Shown one piece after another: positions 11,131 through 19,384 of a DNA stretch of 64,000 bases. A program made the position numbers and the translations under genes. Each line of letters starts with the position of its first letter. The stretch's first letter is position 1. The stretch lies in assembly GCA_963575745.1 (NCBI GenBank), contig CAUYUJ010014210.1, forward strand, positions 243,189 to 307,188, written 5' to 3'. Origin of the DNA: Prorocentrum cordatum (Eukaryota > Sar > Dinophyceae > Prorocentrales > Prorocentraceae). The notes under the pieces were generated by a model. That model saw nothing but the letters and a program-made list of their open reading frames with translations. It was not told the DNA's origin and did not search any database.

Positions 11131-14100
11131 CATCCGCCTCCCCCGCAGCACGGCGGGGAGCTCCCGAGCGGCCGCCGCGGCCGCCCGCTGCACGTCGGGC
11201 GGCAGGCGGCGCAGGAGGTCGGCCAGTCGCCCCCCGTGCTCGTAGCGGCGGAGGCTCCGAGCGGACCGCCACCGCCCGCGGCGCTGGATCTCCTCCAGCC
11301 GCCGGGCGCCGGTCGCGAAGTCGACGCTCGCCCCCGTGTGCCGGAAGCGGTAGGCGTCGAGCGGCCCGAGGGACCCCAGGCGCCAGGCTGCCGCGGCCTC
11401 GTCCAGGGCCCGGCGCAGGGCGCTGGGCGACAGATCCAGCAAGGGCCCCTCGCTGCGCTCCAGCCCCAGCTGCACCAGGGCGTCCGCGAGCGCCGCTTGC
11501 CGGTCGAGGTCGAGGACGATCGTCTGGTCGAACTCCTGGCTCTTGGACGGGGTCCGCATCTCGAACGGGTGGAGCAGGACCGATGTGGGGGTCCACTCGC
11601 GGGCTCCGCTGAAGGCCCCCGCCACCACGTCGCGGCCCCCTTGCAGGAATGGCTCTCCCGGGCGCAAGTACAGCTCCATCATCATGAGGATCGCCAGCGC
11701 GTGGGGTCTCAGCCCCTGGCAGATCATCCAGCACGCCAGCAGCGCCACCACGTCGTAGGGCAGGGGCAGGCGGCCCCCCGCTGGGGCAGCACGGCGCCAG
11801 CCTCGCAGGCACTGCCGACAGATGGGCATCCGCCCGCCCCCCAGCCTGCCGAGGCGGGGCTCGGCCCACTGCACCGACGCCAGGAGCTTCTCGCCCGCGC
11901 TCAACGAGCCGCCCTCCATGAACATGATCTCCATCAAGCCCGCGGTGGCGTTGTCCCACTCCTCCTCGGTGATCGGGTGGTCCCCGCGGGAGTTGCAGAA
12001 CCTGCGCAGGGCGGCCAGGTAGAGAGAGTACTGGGCCTGCGTCTTCGCCGACACCGAGGCCCTCCGAAGCAAACTCATCTGGGCCTCTGGGGCCCGCGCC
12101 GCAGCCAGCCCGGCAGCGCGCTCCGCCCGCGCCCGCGCCGCTGCCGCCCGCGGGCCCCCAGCTTCCAGGGGGGCCAAGGCCGGGCGGGAGGCCGACCCCG
12201 AGCTGGGCGGCGGCGGCAGGCGGCCCGCGGGGGTCCTCGACCTGTCGGACCTGCCGCGCGCCAGCATCGCGGCCCTCGTCGGCGGCGGCCGCGAGCTCGC
12301 GCCGCAGGCCGGCAAGCGGGTCGCTCGGCGCCGGACGGCCGCGCGACGGCCCGTCCGCAGGGTTGAGCTCCGACGCGATCCAGCGCGACCGTAGGAGGCT
12401 GCCGGTCCCCAACAGCAGGGCGCCCAGTCGGCGGGTCACCGAGAGCATGCCATCGGAGGAGGACCGCCCCTTCGTGGCGGCCAGGGAGGCGGAGATCGAG
12501 TCCCCTATCACGAGCAGCCTCGAGCCCAAGTTGGCGACGGACCTCAGGAGGTGGCGAACCCCGTACAAAAGCGCCTCCGCTTCCAGGGCCGGCATAGACG
12601 TCGAGGGCCGTTTCCACCTCTGCCTCCCGCACACCCTCCAGGGGGCCCTCAAGAGGTCCAAGGGGACGTCCTCGAACGGCTTCCGGCGCCGGCGGTCGAA
12701 CTCGCTTTCGGGTCGGTCGTGTCGAGACTGGGGCCGCACGAGCTCCATCAGGATCCGCCTGTCGGCCTCCCCTTCACCCCCGTGCAGCTGCGCAGCGGCC
12801 GCGGCGAAAGCGCGCTCACGGGGTGGCCGCCCCTCCCGGGCCGCCTCCCGAGCCCCAGCACGCTCCGAGTGACGGCAGGCCTCCTTGACCAGGGCCACCG
12901 GCGGTCGTCCCCGAACGGCCCCAAGGCCCCACGGCGACGCGTCCACCACGACGACGTCCGGACAGGTACCCGCTGAAGCGTTGACCCAGATGAGCGGGGC
13001 GATACGGTCCCAGATGTCGAGCTCCTTTCGTGCTGAGGCCCAGAGGGCCCGAGGCCCCCGGGCTGGGCATCTCCGCGCGGCCTCACAGAACCTGTAACAA
13101 TATTTGAAGACGCTGAGCGACTCTCGCCTACACAGGCCGATGAAGCACAGATGGCCCAGGAGGCGCTCCAAGTCCCCTCCAGAGACCGAGGCCCGCGCCA
13201 AAAGACCCCGAATGGCGAGACGAGCCTTCCAGACACGCTCGGGGGTCGGGCGGAAGGTGCGCCGAAGGCAATCGATTTCCCACCCCAGCGCGACGGCCCG
13301 ATCGCATGAGACAGACTCTTTATGCAGAGGCAGCCCGCGAGACTCGAGGGCACGAGACACTCCTGCCAAGCGCTCGCGGACAACCGCTTCGCTCGTCGAA
13401 ATCACAACATAGTTATCAACGTACTGCGCGCGAGGGGAGGAGGCGAGGGGAGGCGGAGGGGAGCCGTCCGCGAGCCGGGCTGCAGCAGGGGATCCTCCCT
13501 CCTCGGCCGCCCGCTCGTGGATCGCCTGGCACCACCAGAGGGCCCAGGACCAGCCCATGGGCAGGGCTCGCATCCGAGGGGTGACCCAGGTCCCCGGGGA
13601 CACCCGGACTCCCTGGACATGAGAGATGCCCGCCCACGAGGCCCGAATTTTACGCAGCCCGAAAAACTGGCGGAGCCCCTCCGGGAGCTCCATGTGATAG
13701 ACAGCGTCTTTTATATCGACCTGGCCGATAAACGCGGGCTGACCGAAGGATTCGTCGTCATGCACCTGGGCGAGGGTATCGCCAGACACTAAGCTGACAG
13801 GGGCGGGCGGCTCGAAATGCTGATTAGACCGTCGACGGTCGACGACCAGGCGCTGCTTGCCGCGCCCCTTCTTTACAAAGAAGCAATCCACCACCTCGGT
13901 AGCTCGCTCGAGCGTCAACTCGGCTACGCCAGCCTCGACCAATCGCTGAATGAATTCGCCGTACAGAGAGGGGGGGTGGAGGCGAGGGTCACCGTAGGGC
14001 CGAAGGGGGCCCGAGTCCTTTAATTTCGTTCGAGCCACGTCGGTGGGCAAAACTTGCGACTCAGCAAAGCGTGCAACAGTGCTTTCCCCGCCGGATCCCC

Positions 14101-14608
14101 AGAGCCGAGCGAGCGGAGTCGGGGCAGACCCAGCTGCCGGGAGGGACACGCGGGAGGCTTCATAGCCCACGGGGCCCCCCCCTGCGTCGTAGGGGAGGCC
14201 GAGGCGCAGCGCCTGGAGGGCTGCCGCCTGCGAAAGATCATCCGGGGGAGGCCCCAGGAAAGAGACAGAGGATTCAACATGCTCGAGCATATGCTGCTGC
14301 CCGAGGCTCAGATCAGCAGGTACAGGTACCCCATCACGGCGGCCGTATATCGTGTTGAGACCCTCCAAGCACCGAAGAACGTCGGCGTGACGACGCTGCC
14401 GACGGCCGACTCTCTGCCGGCAACCTCGCGAGAGCCCAGGTGCAGGTGGCCCCGACGAGGTGAGCAGCTCCGTGGGGAAAGGCAGCAGATCCCTTCCCAC
14501 GTTCCTGCCAAAATCTCCCGGCGGCGCGACGGCGTGCCGAGCATCCCCAGTCATGTTGGGATCCCCCCCACCAGACCTGAGGGACGTCTGGGGGGGGCGG
14601 TCGAGCAT
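10328..14608 (-). CDS. DIRS pol ORF: reverse transcriptase-RNase H, with C-terminal methyltransferase frame
   Basis: Copies the element RNA into DNA and removes the RNA strand. The frame is open from 14857, but the likely start is the ATG at 14608-14606, which overlaps the gag stop as TGATG. Counting from 14857: RT has VDIKDAVY (D381), PMGWSWAL (433-440) and YVDN (479-482, in place of YxDD); RNase H follows with VVVVDAS (D639), LEAEALLYG (E759 or E761), VIGDSIS (D786) and NPADGPS (D835), giving a full acidic set. After about residue 860 this frame is only a shadow of the recombinase gene, then becomes meaningful again from about 1250 as the methyltransferase-like domain. Either frameshifting, separate trans-spliced mRNAs or two compensating indels could link the parts. 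Confidence 0.88.
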   Translation of the reverse strand: MLDRPPQTSLRSGGGDPNMTGDARHAVAPPGDFGRNVGRDLLPFPTELLTSSGPPAPGLSRGCRQRVGRRQRRHADVLRCLEGLNTIYGRRDGVPVPADLSLGQQHMLEHVESSVSFLGPPPDDLSQAAALQALRLGLPYDAGGGPVGYEASRVSLPAAGSAPTPLARLWGSGGESTVARFAESQVLPTDVARTKLKDSGPLRPYGDPRLHPPSLYGEFIQRLVEAGVAELTLERATEVVDCFFVKKGRGKQRLVVDRRRSNQHFEPPAPVSLVSGDTLAQVHDDESFGQPAFIGQVDIKDAVYHMELPEGLRQFFGLRKIRASWAGISHVQGVRVSPGTWVTPRMRALPMGWSWALWWCQAIHERAAEEGGSPAAARLADGSPPPPLASSPRAQYVDNYVVISTSEAVVRERLAGVSRALESRGLPLHKESVSCDRAVALGWEIDCLRRTFRPTPERVWKARLAIRGLLARASVSGGDLERLLGHLCFIGLCRRESLSVFKYCYRFCEAARRCPARGPRALWASARKELDIWDRIAPLIWVNASAGTCPDVVVVDASPWGLGAVRGRPPVALVKEACRHSERAGAREAAREGRPPRERAFAAAAAQLHGGEGEADRRILMELVRPQSRHDRPESEFDRRRRKPFEDVPLDLLRAPWRVCGRQRWKRPSTSMPALEAEALLYGVRHLLRSVANLGSRLLVIGDSISASLAATKGRSSSDGMLSVTRRLGALLLGTGSLLRSRWIASELNPADGPSRGRPAPSDPLAGLRRELAAAADEGRDAGARQVRQVEDPRGPPAAAAQLGVGLPPGLGPPGSWGPAGGSGAGAGGARCRAGCGAGPRGPDEFASEGLGVGEDAGPVLSLPGRPAQVLQLPRGPPDHRGGVGQRHRGLDGDHVHGGRLVERGREAPGVGAVGRAPPRQAGGRADAHLSAVPARLAPCCPSGGPPAPALRRGGAAGVLDDLPGAETPRAGDPHDDGAVLAPGRAIPARGPRRGGGGLQRSPRVDPHIGPAPPVRDADPVQEPGVRPDDRPRPRPASGARGRPGAAGAGAQRGALAGSVAQRPAPGPGRGRGSLAPGVPRAARRLPLPAHGGERRLRDRRPAAGGDPAPRAVAVRSEPPPLRARGATGRPPAPPAARRAAGGRGGRSGAPRRAAGEADAIFGPLRAPTIAVFLELFAGSGHLSDAVERGNVPTLRWDILYGPAYDLRDPRNARLIRGWIRAGLVCGLHAGFPCETFSRARDRPNGPPRLRSQEHVWGLPSLPVGGADFQKVKWGNLYARLTISFCVLCCQCFVPWSLENPALSYARQLPPMLSLLQRRQVTAQVIEYCRFGAPWRKSTKIVAFLLDLAPLAKFRCVGPVCVLTGQRHQELSGKDASGRFRTKLAEAYPRKLCNILARAYADEKARSRAGQFSALIGRAARALSDS
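11113..12315 (-). CDS. Tyrosine recombinase of the DIRS element
   Basis: 400-codon frame, offset +1 from the RT frame and enclosed by it. It would integrate the circular DNA copy. N-terminal core-binding-like part around SAKTQAQYSLYLAALRRF (89-106). Catalytic part: R218 in LRPGE (box I), AYRFRHTGAS (321-330; R325 is the box II Arg and Tyr322 replaces the usual His of HxxR), W349 in GRW at the His/Trp position, and Y358 in RRYEH as the nucleophile. Met80 is a more conservative start than Met1 because the first 75 residues are Pro/Arg/Ala-rich. The stop falls just before the methyltransferase motifs. Confidence 0.85.
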   Translation of the reverse strand: MPACGASSRPPPTRAAMLARGRSDRSRTPAGRLPPPPSSGSASRPALAPLEAGGPRAAAARARAERAAGLAAARAPEAQMSLLRRASVSAKTQAQYSLYLAALRRFCNSRGDHPITEEEWDNATAGLMEIMFMEGGSLSAGEKLLASVQWAEPRLGRLGGGRMPICRQCLRGWRRAAPAGGRLPLPYDVVALLACWMICQGLRPHALAILMMMELYLRPGEPFLQGGRDVVAGAFSGAREWTPTSVLLHPFEMRTPSKSQEFDQTIVLDLDRQAALADALVQLGLERSEGPLLDLSPSALRRALDEAAAAWRLGSLGPLDAYRFRHTGASVDFATGARRLEEIQRRGRWRSARSLRRYEHGGRLADLLRRLPPDVQRAAAAAARELPAVLRGRRMPSLGR

Positions 14609-16123
14609 CACCCCTGGTCCTTCCCCTGGCCCTGCCTCCGCCGGCCCAGCGACTCCCGGGCCTCGCGCGCCTTCAGGAGGCTCTTGGCCAGCGAGGCGTC
14701 GCGCTCCAGCTCCTGCTTGGCGCTCTCGAGGAGCGCGGGCGACACCATGAGCCTCGACTCGGCCCGGGCGGTGGCGCCGAAGGCGGCCTGCTCGTCGGCG
14801 GTGAGCCTTCCCCCGGAAGAGCCCGCCGTCCTCTCGCGCAACTTGTCGCTGTAGCAATACTCGATCGTCTGGAGCCGGCGGAACATCATCTCCACCGACA
14901 GGATGTTGGACGCGTCCACCTGATCATGCTGGAGCAACGCCTTCAAGTAGCTGATCACGCTGGCGTACTCCTCCATGCCCCACTGGGTGTCCTGCAGGCC
15001 GCACAGCTTCTTGAAGTGCTCGAAGTGGGACTCGAGCGAGCGCCCCTCGCCCGCAAGGTGCTCGAGGCACCACATGGTCGTCCTCGGCGCGATGAAGTCG
15101 GGGAGGTGCTCCTGGCGGCAGCTCTCGACGAGGTTCTCGAGCGTCCGGAAGGGCCTGCCCGCGCGATCGAGGCGGACCGGCAGCAGGCGACAGTCGGGCG
15201 CCACCGCCCGGTCGGCGAAGTCCGACTCGTCACCGATGGCCACCCACTCGACGAAGAGAGACGACCCGTCTGCGAGCAGGACGACTCCGCGGGCGGGAGT
15301 GCCCGCCCCAGCGAAGCCCGCTGGAGGGATGATCACATCGCCGTAGTGGTACCCCCTCCACTCCTGGGCGACGCGCCAGTTCCCCACAGGGGCGGGGGCG
15401 GCGTCGCCAGCGCCTCCCGCCAGCACCAGGGGTCGGGCCCCCCCGACCACGGCCGCCGCGAGCGCTGCTCCCGCGGGCGCCGGCGCTCCGCCCGCCTCCC
15501 CGCCGCCCGCGGCCGGCGCAGCCCCCGCGGCCGCACCTCCTCGGCGCATCACCCCGCCCGGCAGGGGCGCGGGTGCCGGGGCGACGGGCGCCGCGGCGGG
15601 CGGCGGGCCCCCCGCTGGCACCACGACCCCCTCCGCCCGGCGGCCCGGCGGCGGGGGCCCCCGCGGCAGGGGCGGGCCCGACGGCGGCAGCCGGCGCCCC
15701 CGGCGCAGCCCAGGGCCACGCCTCGAAGACGGGCGCCGGCACGGCCACGCCCGGGTGGCGCCGAGCAAAGCAGCGCCGAGCCTCGGCCTGGGCGTCGGGG
15801 AGCCAGGCCGCCACCTCCGCCGCGGTCGGGGGGCTCGCGAAGCGGTAGGCCCGCACGACGCCCGGTGGCCTGGGGGCCAGGGCGGGCGCCCACCTCACCG
15901 CGCTGATGTCGGCCGACGTCCCGTCCACCACCTCGCACTGTACCTGGTGGTCCGGCGATACCAAGATCGCGTCACTCGGACAGGACACCACCCGACCCAA
16001 GTTCCAGCGCTGGTGCCACAGGGGCGCCCCCGGGACTGCATACAGGAGGTACGCCACCTGGTCCACTCCGTCCAGCGCGGGCACGGCGCCGGCGGCAGCA
16101 GCAGCCATCGCTCCACCTCCCAA
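14608..16123 (-). CDS. Gag-like ORF1 of the DIRS element, frameshifted
   Basis: Two overlapping frames give one protein. The first (16123 to about 15630) contains QVAYLLYAVPGAPLWHQRW and an acidic middle; the second (about 15640-14608) contains a G/A/P-rich linker, then WRGYHYGDVIIPP, RTTMWCLEHL, HDQVDASNILSVEMMFRR and a charged tail. I recognise this arrangement as the gag-like protein common in dinoflagellate retroelements; the role (RNA packaging) is inferred from position. The +1 shift lies near 15630-15660 in a run of G and C, so it may be a sequencing indel, a mutation or a programmed shift. Its TGA overlaps the pol ATG (TGATG at 14610-14606), suggesting coupled reinitiation. Confidence 0.7.
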
Positions 16124-16409
16124 GGTCGCCGAGCGCGATGCCGATCACGAGCGACGCCACGGTCGTCCCCCAGGCCGCTGCCACCGTCGGGGCCGCGGGC
16201 GCCGCGGGGGCGCGAACCCGCTCCTGCAGCGGGCACTGGGGAGCCGGCGCCCCTGGGCAGGCCGGGCAGGGCGGCACCGCGGGGCAGGCGCAATGGCAGT
16301 CCGGGCACTCCAGCGCCGGGCACGGCGGCGGCGGGGGTGCCCGACTCAACCAGGAGGCCACGCCGTGCGATAGCTGGGTGAGGGCTCCGACCGCCCACGG
16401 AGGCACCAT
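15972..16409 (-). CDS. Small Cys/Pro-rich putative membrane ORF of the DIRS element
   Basis: 145 codons beginning 15 bases inside A1. Residues 29-60 hold closely spaced cysteines (PCPALECPDCHCACP, then CPACPG and QCP), followed by a hydrophobic segment (AAAWGTTVASLVIGIALG) that could span a membrane. It overlaps the gag start in another frame. Function unknown; it could be an accessory protein or just an open frame of a GC-rich leader. The Cys spacing and hydrophobic stretch argue mildly for a real product. Confidence 0.4.
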   Translation of the reverse strand: MVPPWAVGALTQLSHGVASWLSRAPPPPPCPALECPDCHCACPAVPPCPACPGAPAPQCPLQERVRAPAAPAAPTVAAAWGTTVASLVIGIALGDLGRWSDGCCCRRRRARAGRSGPGGVPPVCSPGGAPVAPALELGSGGVLSE

Positions 16410-16424
16410 GCCCCCGTGGGGAAA

Positions 16425-16506
16425 AGCTTGAGCGAAACGTCAACGGAAGATCGCAGACGGGCGGCCAGCAACGCTTCCCAAGGAGCAACCCTGTTCAGAG
16501 AACGAT
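16425..16506 (-). repeat. DIRS split direct repeat A1
   Basis: Outer 5' end of the element, an 82-bp exact-looking copy of A2. At 16507 the sequence turns directly into TAGGAGGGGGAGGAGG, i.e. the right (GGA)n flank. Confidence 0.92.
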
Positions 16507-16507
16507 T

Positions 16508-16720
16508 TAGGAGGGGGAGGAGGAGGAGGAGGAGGAGGAGGAGGAGGAGGAGGAGGAGGAGGAAGAGGAAGAGGAGGAGATGGAGGAGGAGGAGGAAAAG
16601 GAGGAGGAGGAGGAGGAGGAGGAGGAGGAGGAGGAGGGGAGAGGAGGAGAAGGAGGAGGAGAAGGAGGAAGAGAAGCAGGAGGAGGAGGAAGAAGAGGAC
16701 CAGGAGAAGAAGGAGGAGGC
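16508..16720. repeat. (GGA)n microsatellite, right flank of the DIRS element
   Basis: GGA tract with GAA and GATGGA interruptions, same strand and motif as 9628-9890. Confidence 0.95.
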
Positions 16721-17284
16721 TCGACTTGGGTCGTTCCTAAAGGCTGGTGCAACACTTGGTCCTCCAAATAAAGTCAGGTCCCGCAGAGGCTGATGAGGCT
16801 GCTGGATCGCCAGTCGGCCCGAATCGACCACTCTGAATCGGTCCCCGACCGTCAGACCGAGGACCTTCAGCACTTCGTCCCGCCCGCCCACCTCCGCCCC
16901 TTTCCACGTCGGACGCGTCTGGCCGACCGCGCTGGAGGGGCTGCAGCGGCCCGGGCCTGCTCGAGCAGGCTTGCTCTCGCCGCTGGCAGCACACCCTGGT
17001 GGCAACTTAAACGAAAACACTCCGCCGTGAAAGATAGAATCGGTGAAACTAGGACTCGGTTAAACTAGATCCGCAATCTAGGTGTCCGACTTCCGCATTT
17101 CCTAAAGCATACTTCAATATGAGACTGGTTTCCTTCCGCCCCAACATACGCGTGCATCTGGTAGTGTGGCGGTCGGCTCGGCTGCGCTGACTTTGCTCTG
17201 ATTGGGGCCCATACATACGCGATCATTCTAGCGTGAGTCTGCACGGTCAGACCAATCCAGATCTATCCAGGGTCAGTCTGGAAT
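16721..17284. other. No supported gene
   Basis: A minus-strand open frame (17020 to about 16730) gives GAEVGGRDEVLKVLGLTV-like sequence with plausible composition but no recognisable family, and it runs on into microsatellite. 17050-17284 shows nothing. Confidence 0.4.
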
Positions 17285-17535
17285 CAGCTGACTGACCCCA
17301 GACTGACCCCAGACTGACCCCGGACTGACCCTGGACTGACCCCGGACCGGCCCCGGACGGACCCCGGACTGACCCCGGACTGACCCCGGACGGACTGACT
17401 CAGGACGGACCCCGGACCGGCCCCGGACGGACCACGGTCTGACCCCGGACTGACCCCGGACGGACTGACCCCGGACTGACCCTGGACTGGACTGACCCCG
17501 CACTTACCCCGGACTGACCCTGGACTGAACCCAGA
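17285..17535. repeat. GGACTGACCCC minisatellite
   Basis: About 20 copies of an 11-12-bp unit GGACTGACCCC or GGACCGGCCCC with interspersed ACGGACTGACC variants. The reverse complement reads GGGGTCAGTCC. Confidence 0.9.
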
Positions 17536-17795
17536 CTACAATGGCAACAACAACATAATCTCAGCAACGCTCCTGGGGACACACGCTTAATATTCAGGCC
17601 CCGGCTCGGTAAAATTAGACTCGGTAAAAATAGATCTCGGCTAAACTAGGTCGGAATCTGGTATCAAGTTTAAACGAGTCTACCCCCGATCTGTAATGGG
17701 GGAACTCACCATTGCAGATCCGTCGAAACTGGTCCTGAGTGCCTTTCCCGACACGGCCATGACACACGGAGGCAGCCGACGACGTTAACTTACCG

Positions 17796-18434
17796 TCAGA
17801 GCTCGCTGCACCGCGCCGACAGCAGAACCAAAGGACCAAAGAAGCTTGACCTTCGGAGTGGCGCCCTCAACTTCACACTGCAGTGAAAGGCGCCGCTGCC
17901 ATCTAAACCTGAGCCCAGGGTAGTCCTCCCACCCAGGCCCCACTCCCAGGCCCAGCTCCTCCGCCCCAAACCCCCAGGATCCTCGGGCGGCTCCTGGCTG
18001 GGGCTCGTTGGGCTGTCGGTGGGCGGCGCCCGGGTCGGGGCGGCCCGGCGCTTCGCCGGGTAGCATTCCATGAGACCCTCGTGGTCCTGGCCATCAGCCT
18101 GGATGTGCGCCTCTGCGGCCCACGCCGCAGCCTCGCGCGCGCACAGCTCCAGGCCTCGCCGTGGCTGGTAGCCAGTTGGGTCCACACCGTGAGCTGCAGC
18201 ATCTCTCTTAGCATATTCGTCCGCCAAACCATTGGCTGCAAACTCCCATTCCGTGGTCTGTCCTGCATCAGCGTCTGCAAGCGTGTACTGGGTTCTAATA
18301 TTGTGCATGCGGATGTCGGTACGCATGTTGATAGCATGGTCCTCGGCATCCCTCGCTGTTCGTCGAGGTGCTACAGCAATCGGGACGGGCCCGCATGCCG
18401 CTGCCACAAGCCTACCGAACCGATCTACCTGCAC
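17796..18434 (-). pseudogene. LINE RNase H C-terminal relic
   Basis: 212-codon minus frame. FAANGLADEYAKRDAAAHG resembles the last RNase H motif (N-x3-AD-x2-AK with the catalytic Asp), preceded by a plausible alpha-helical stretch (NIRTQYTLADADAGQTTEWE). The first three acidic motifs are not in this frame, so it is a fragment of a LINE C-terminus. The last 80 codons are Pro-rich and probably non-coding. No RT remains next to it. Confidence 0.45.
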
Positions 18435-18483
18435 GACCGCCCAGCCCGCTCGAATCGTGGAACCTGCGGCAAATTTGTAGAAG

Positions 18484-18965
18484 AAATGCGCGCGGCACTA
18501 AAGCGAGAACCACAGTTTGAACAAGAACCGATCTCCATCCCTGAAGCTGTCGCAAACGTGTACAACGAATTTGTGTGGCGCTGAGGCGAGAGCCGCATTT
18601 TGAAAACAACCCACCGCCCATCCTTGAAGCTAATGCAAACGTGTAAAGAATGGTGCGCGGCGTTAGCGCGAAAACAACATATTCAAAACGAACCGCCCCC
18701 CACCCGTAAAGTGTCTAGAAACTTTCAAGACGAATGTGCGCGGCGCCGACTGGAGACCCCACAGTTTGAACACGGCCCGCCCTCCATTCGTGAGAGTCGT
18801 GCACAACTTTCAAACCGAACGTGCGAAACGCGCAAGCGAGAGCCACATTTTGAAAACCGCCCGCCCTCCACCCGTGAATATTTTACAAATGCACGCGGCG
18901 CTACAAGCGAAAATAACATGTTGAAGACCACCCGCCCTCCATCCGTGAATTGCTGGCAAATTGTC
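18484..18965. repeat. ~80-bp repeat, six diverged copies
   Basis: Units of 71-84 bp phased by the segment CCGCCCTCCATCCGTGAA (near 18534, 18617, 18697, 18781, 18865, 18936) and GCGAGAGCCACATTTTGAAA. Strongly diverged, with open frames broken between copies. Confidence 0.8.
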
Positions 18966-19077
18966 AGCCTCAGGATCATACTTGGTGAGGACGTCTCGAG
19001 CGAAACGCCCAGGCCCGCCCGACCGACGCGCCTCGGGGCACGACAGGGAGGAACTGCGCACGAGGACGCGGATGGTG

Positions 19078-19190
19078 GAGCAGGAGGAGGAGGAGGAGGA
19101 GGAGGAGCAGGAGGAGGAGGAGGAGGAGGACGAGGACGAGGAGGAGGAGGAGGAGGAGGAGGAAGAGGACGAGGAGGAAACGCAGGAGTG
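19078..19190. repeat. (GGA)n/(GAC) microsatellite
   Basis: GGA repeats with GACGAG interruptions. Just upstream at 18995-19007 sits an exact CTCGAGCGAAACG core, the reverse complement of CGTTTCGCTCGAG. Confidence 0.92.
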
Positions 19191-19199
19191 GGGGAGGGC

Positions 19200-19345
19200 A
19201 CAGGAGCACGAGGGAGACGCGAAGGCGGAGGGCGAGGCCGAGTCCGTCGCCTGCGCGGCCTTCGCCTCGGAGGCCGTGGAGTCGGCCTTCGCCTCCGCGT
19301 TCAGCTCGGCCTGCGCCCGCATCGCGGCGGGCCGCGCGCCGTCCT
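19200..19345 (-). other. Ala/Glu-rich helical coding-like fragment
   Basis: Minus frame reads AQAELNAEAKADSTASEAKA, continuing AAQATDSA, a helical low-complexity peptide that then dissolves into poly-Ser from the GGA tract. No domain; likely repeat-derived or an exon relic. Confidence 0.25.
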
Positions 19346-19384
19346 CTCCCCCCTCCCTCCTCGTGACAGGAGGAGGAGGTGCGA

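Larger units (their letters stand above)
9891..16506 (-). mobile_element. DIRS-order (Ngaro/PAT-like) retrotransposon with methyltransferase-like domain
   Basis: Read on the minus strand the element has the order A1 (16506-16425), internal ORFs, B1 (10270-10142), A2 (10137-10056), B2 (10021-9891). A1 and A2 are 82-bp near-identical copies; B1 and B2 share about 65 bp almost identically at one end and are more diverged at the other. This A1-ORFs-B1-A2-B2 split-direct-repeat arrangement is diagnostic of Ngaro/PAT-type members of the DIRS order, which integrate by a tyrosine recombinase rather than an integrase. The internal region encodes a small Cys-rich/membrane ORF, a gag-like ORF, RT-RNase H, tyrosine recombinase and a C5-methyltransferase-like domain. 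Both outer ends touch (GGA)n. One likely frameshift in gag is the only clear lesion, so the copy may be young. Confidence 0.9.

Noticed and set aside
10136-12976. Long plus-strand frames opposite the DIRS element
   Set aside because: Antisense shadows of RT, recombinase and methyltransferase coding sequence.
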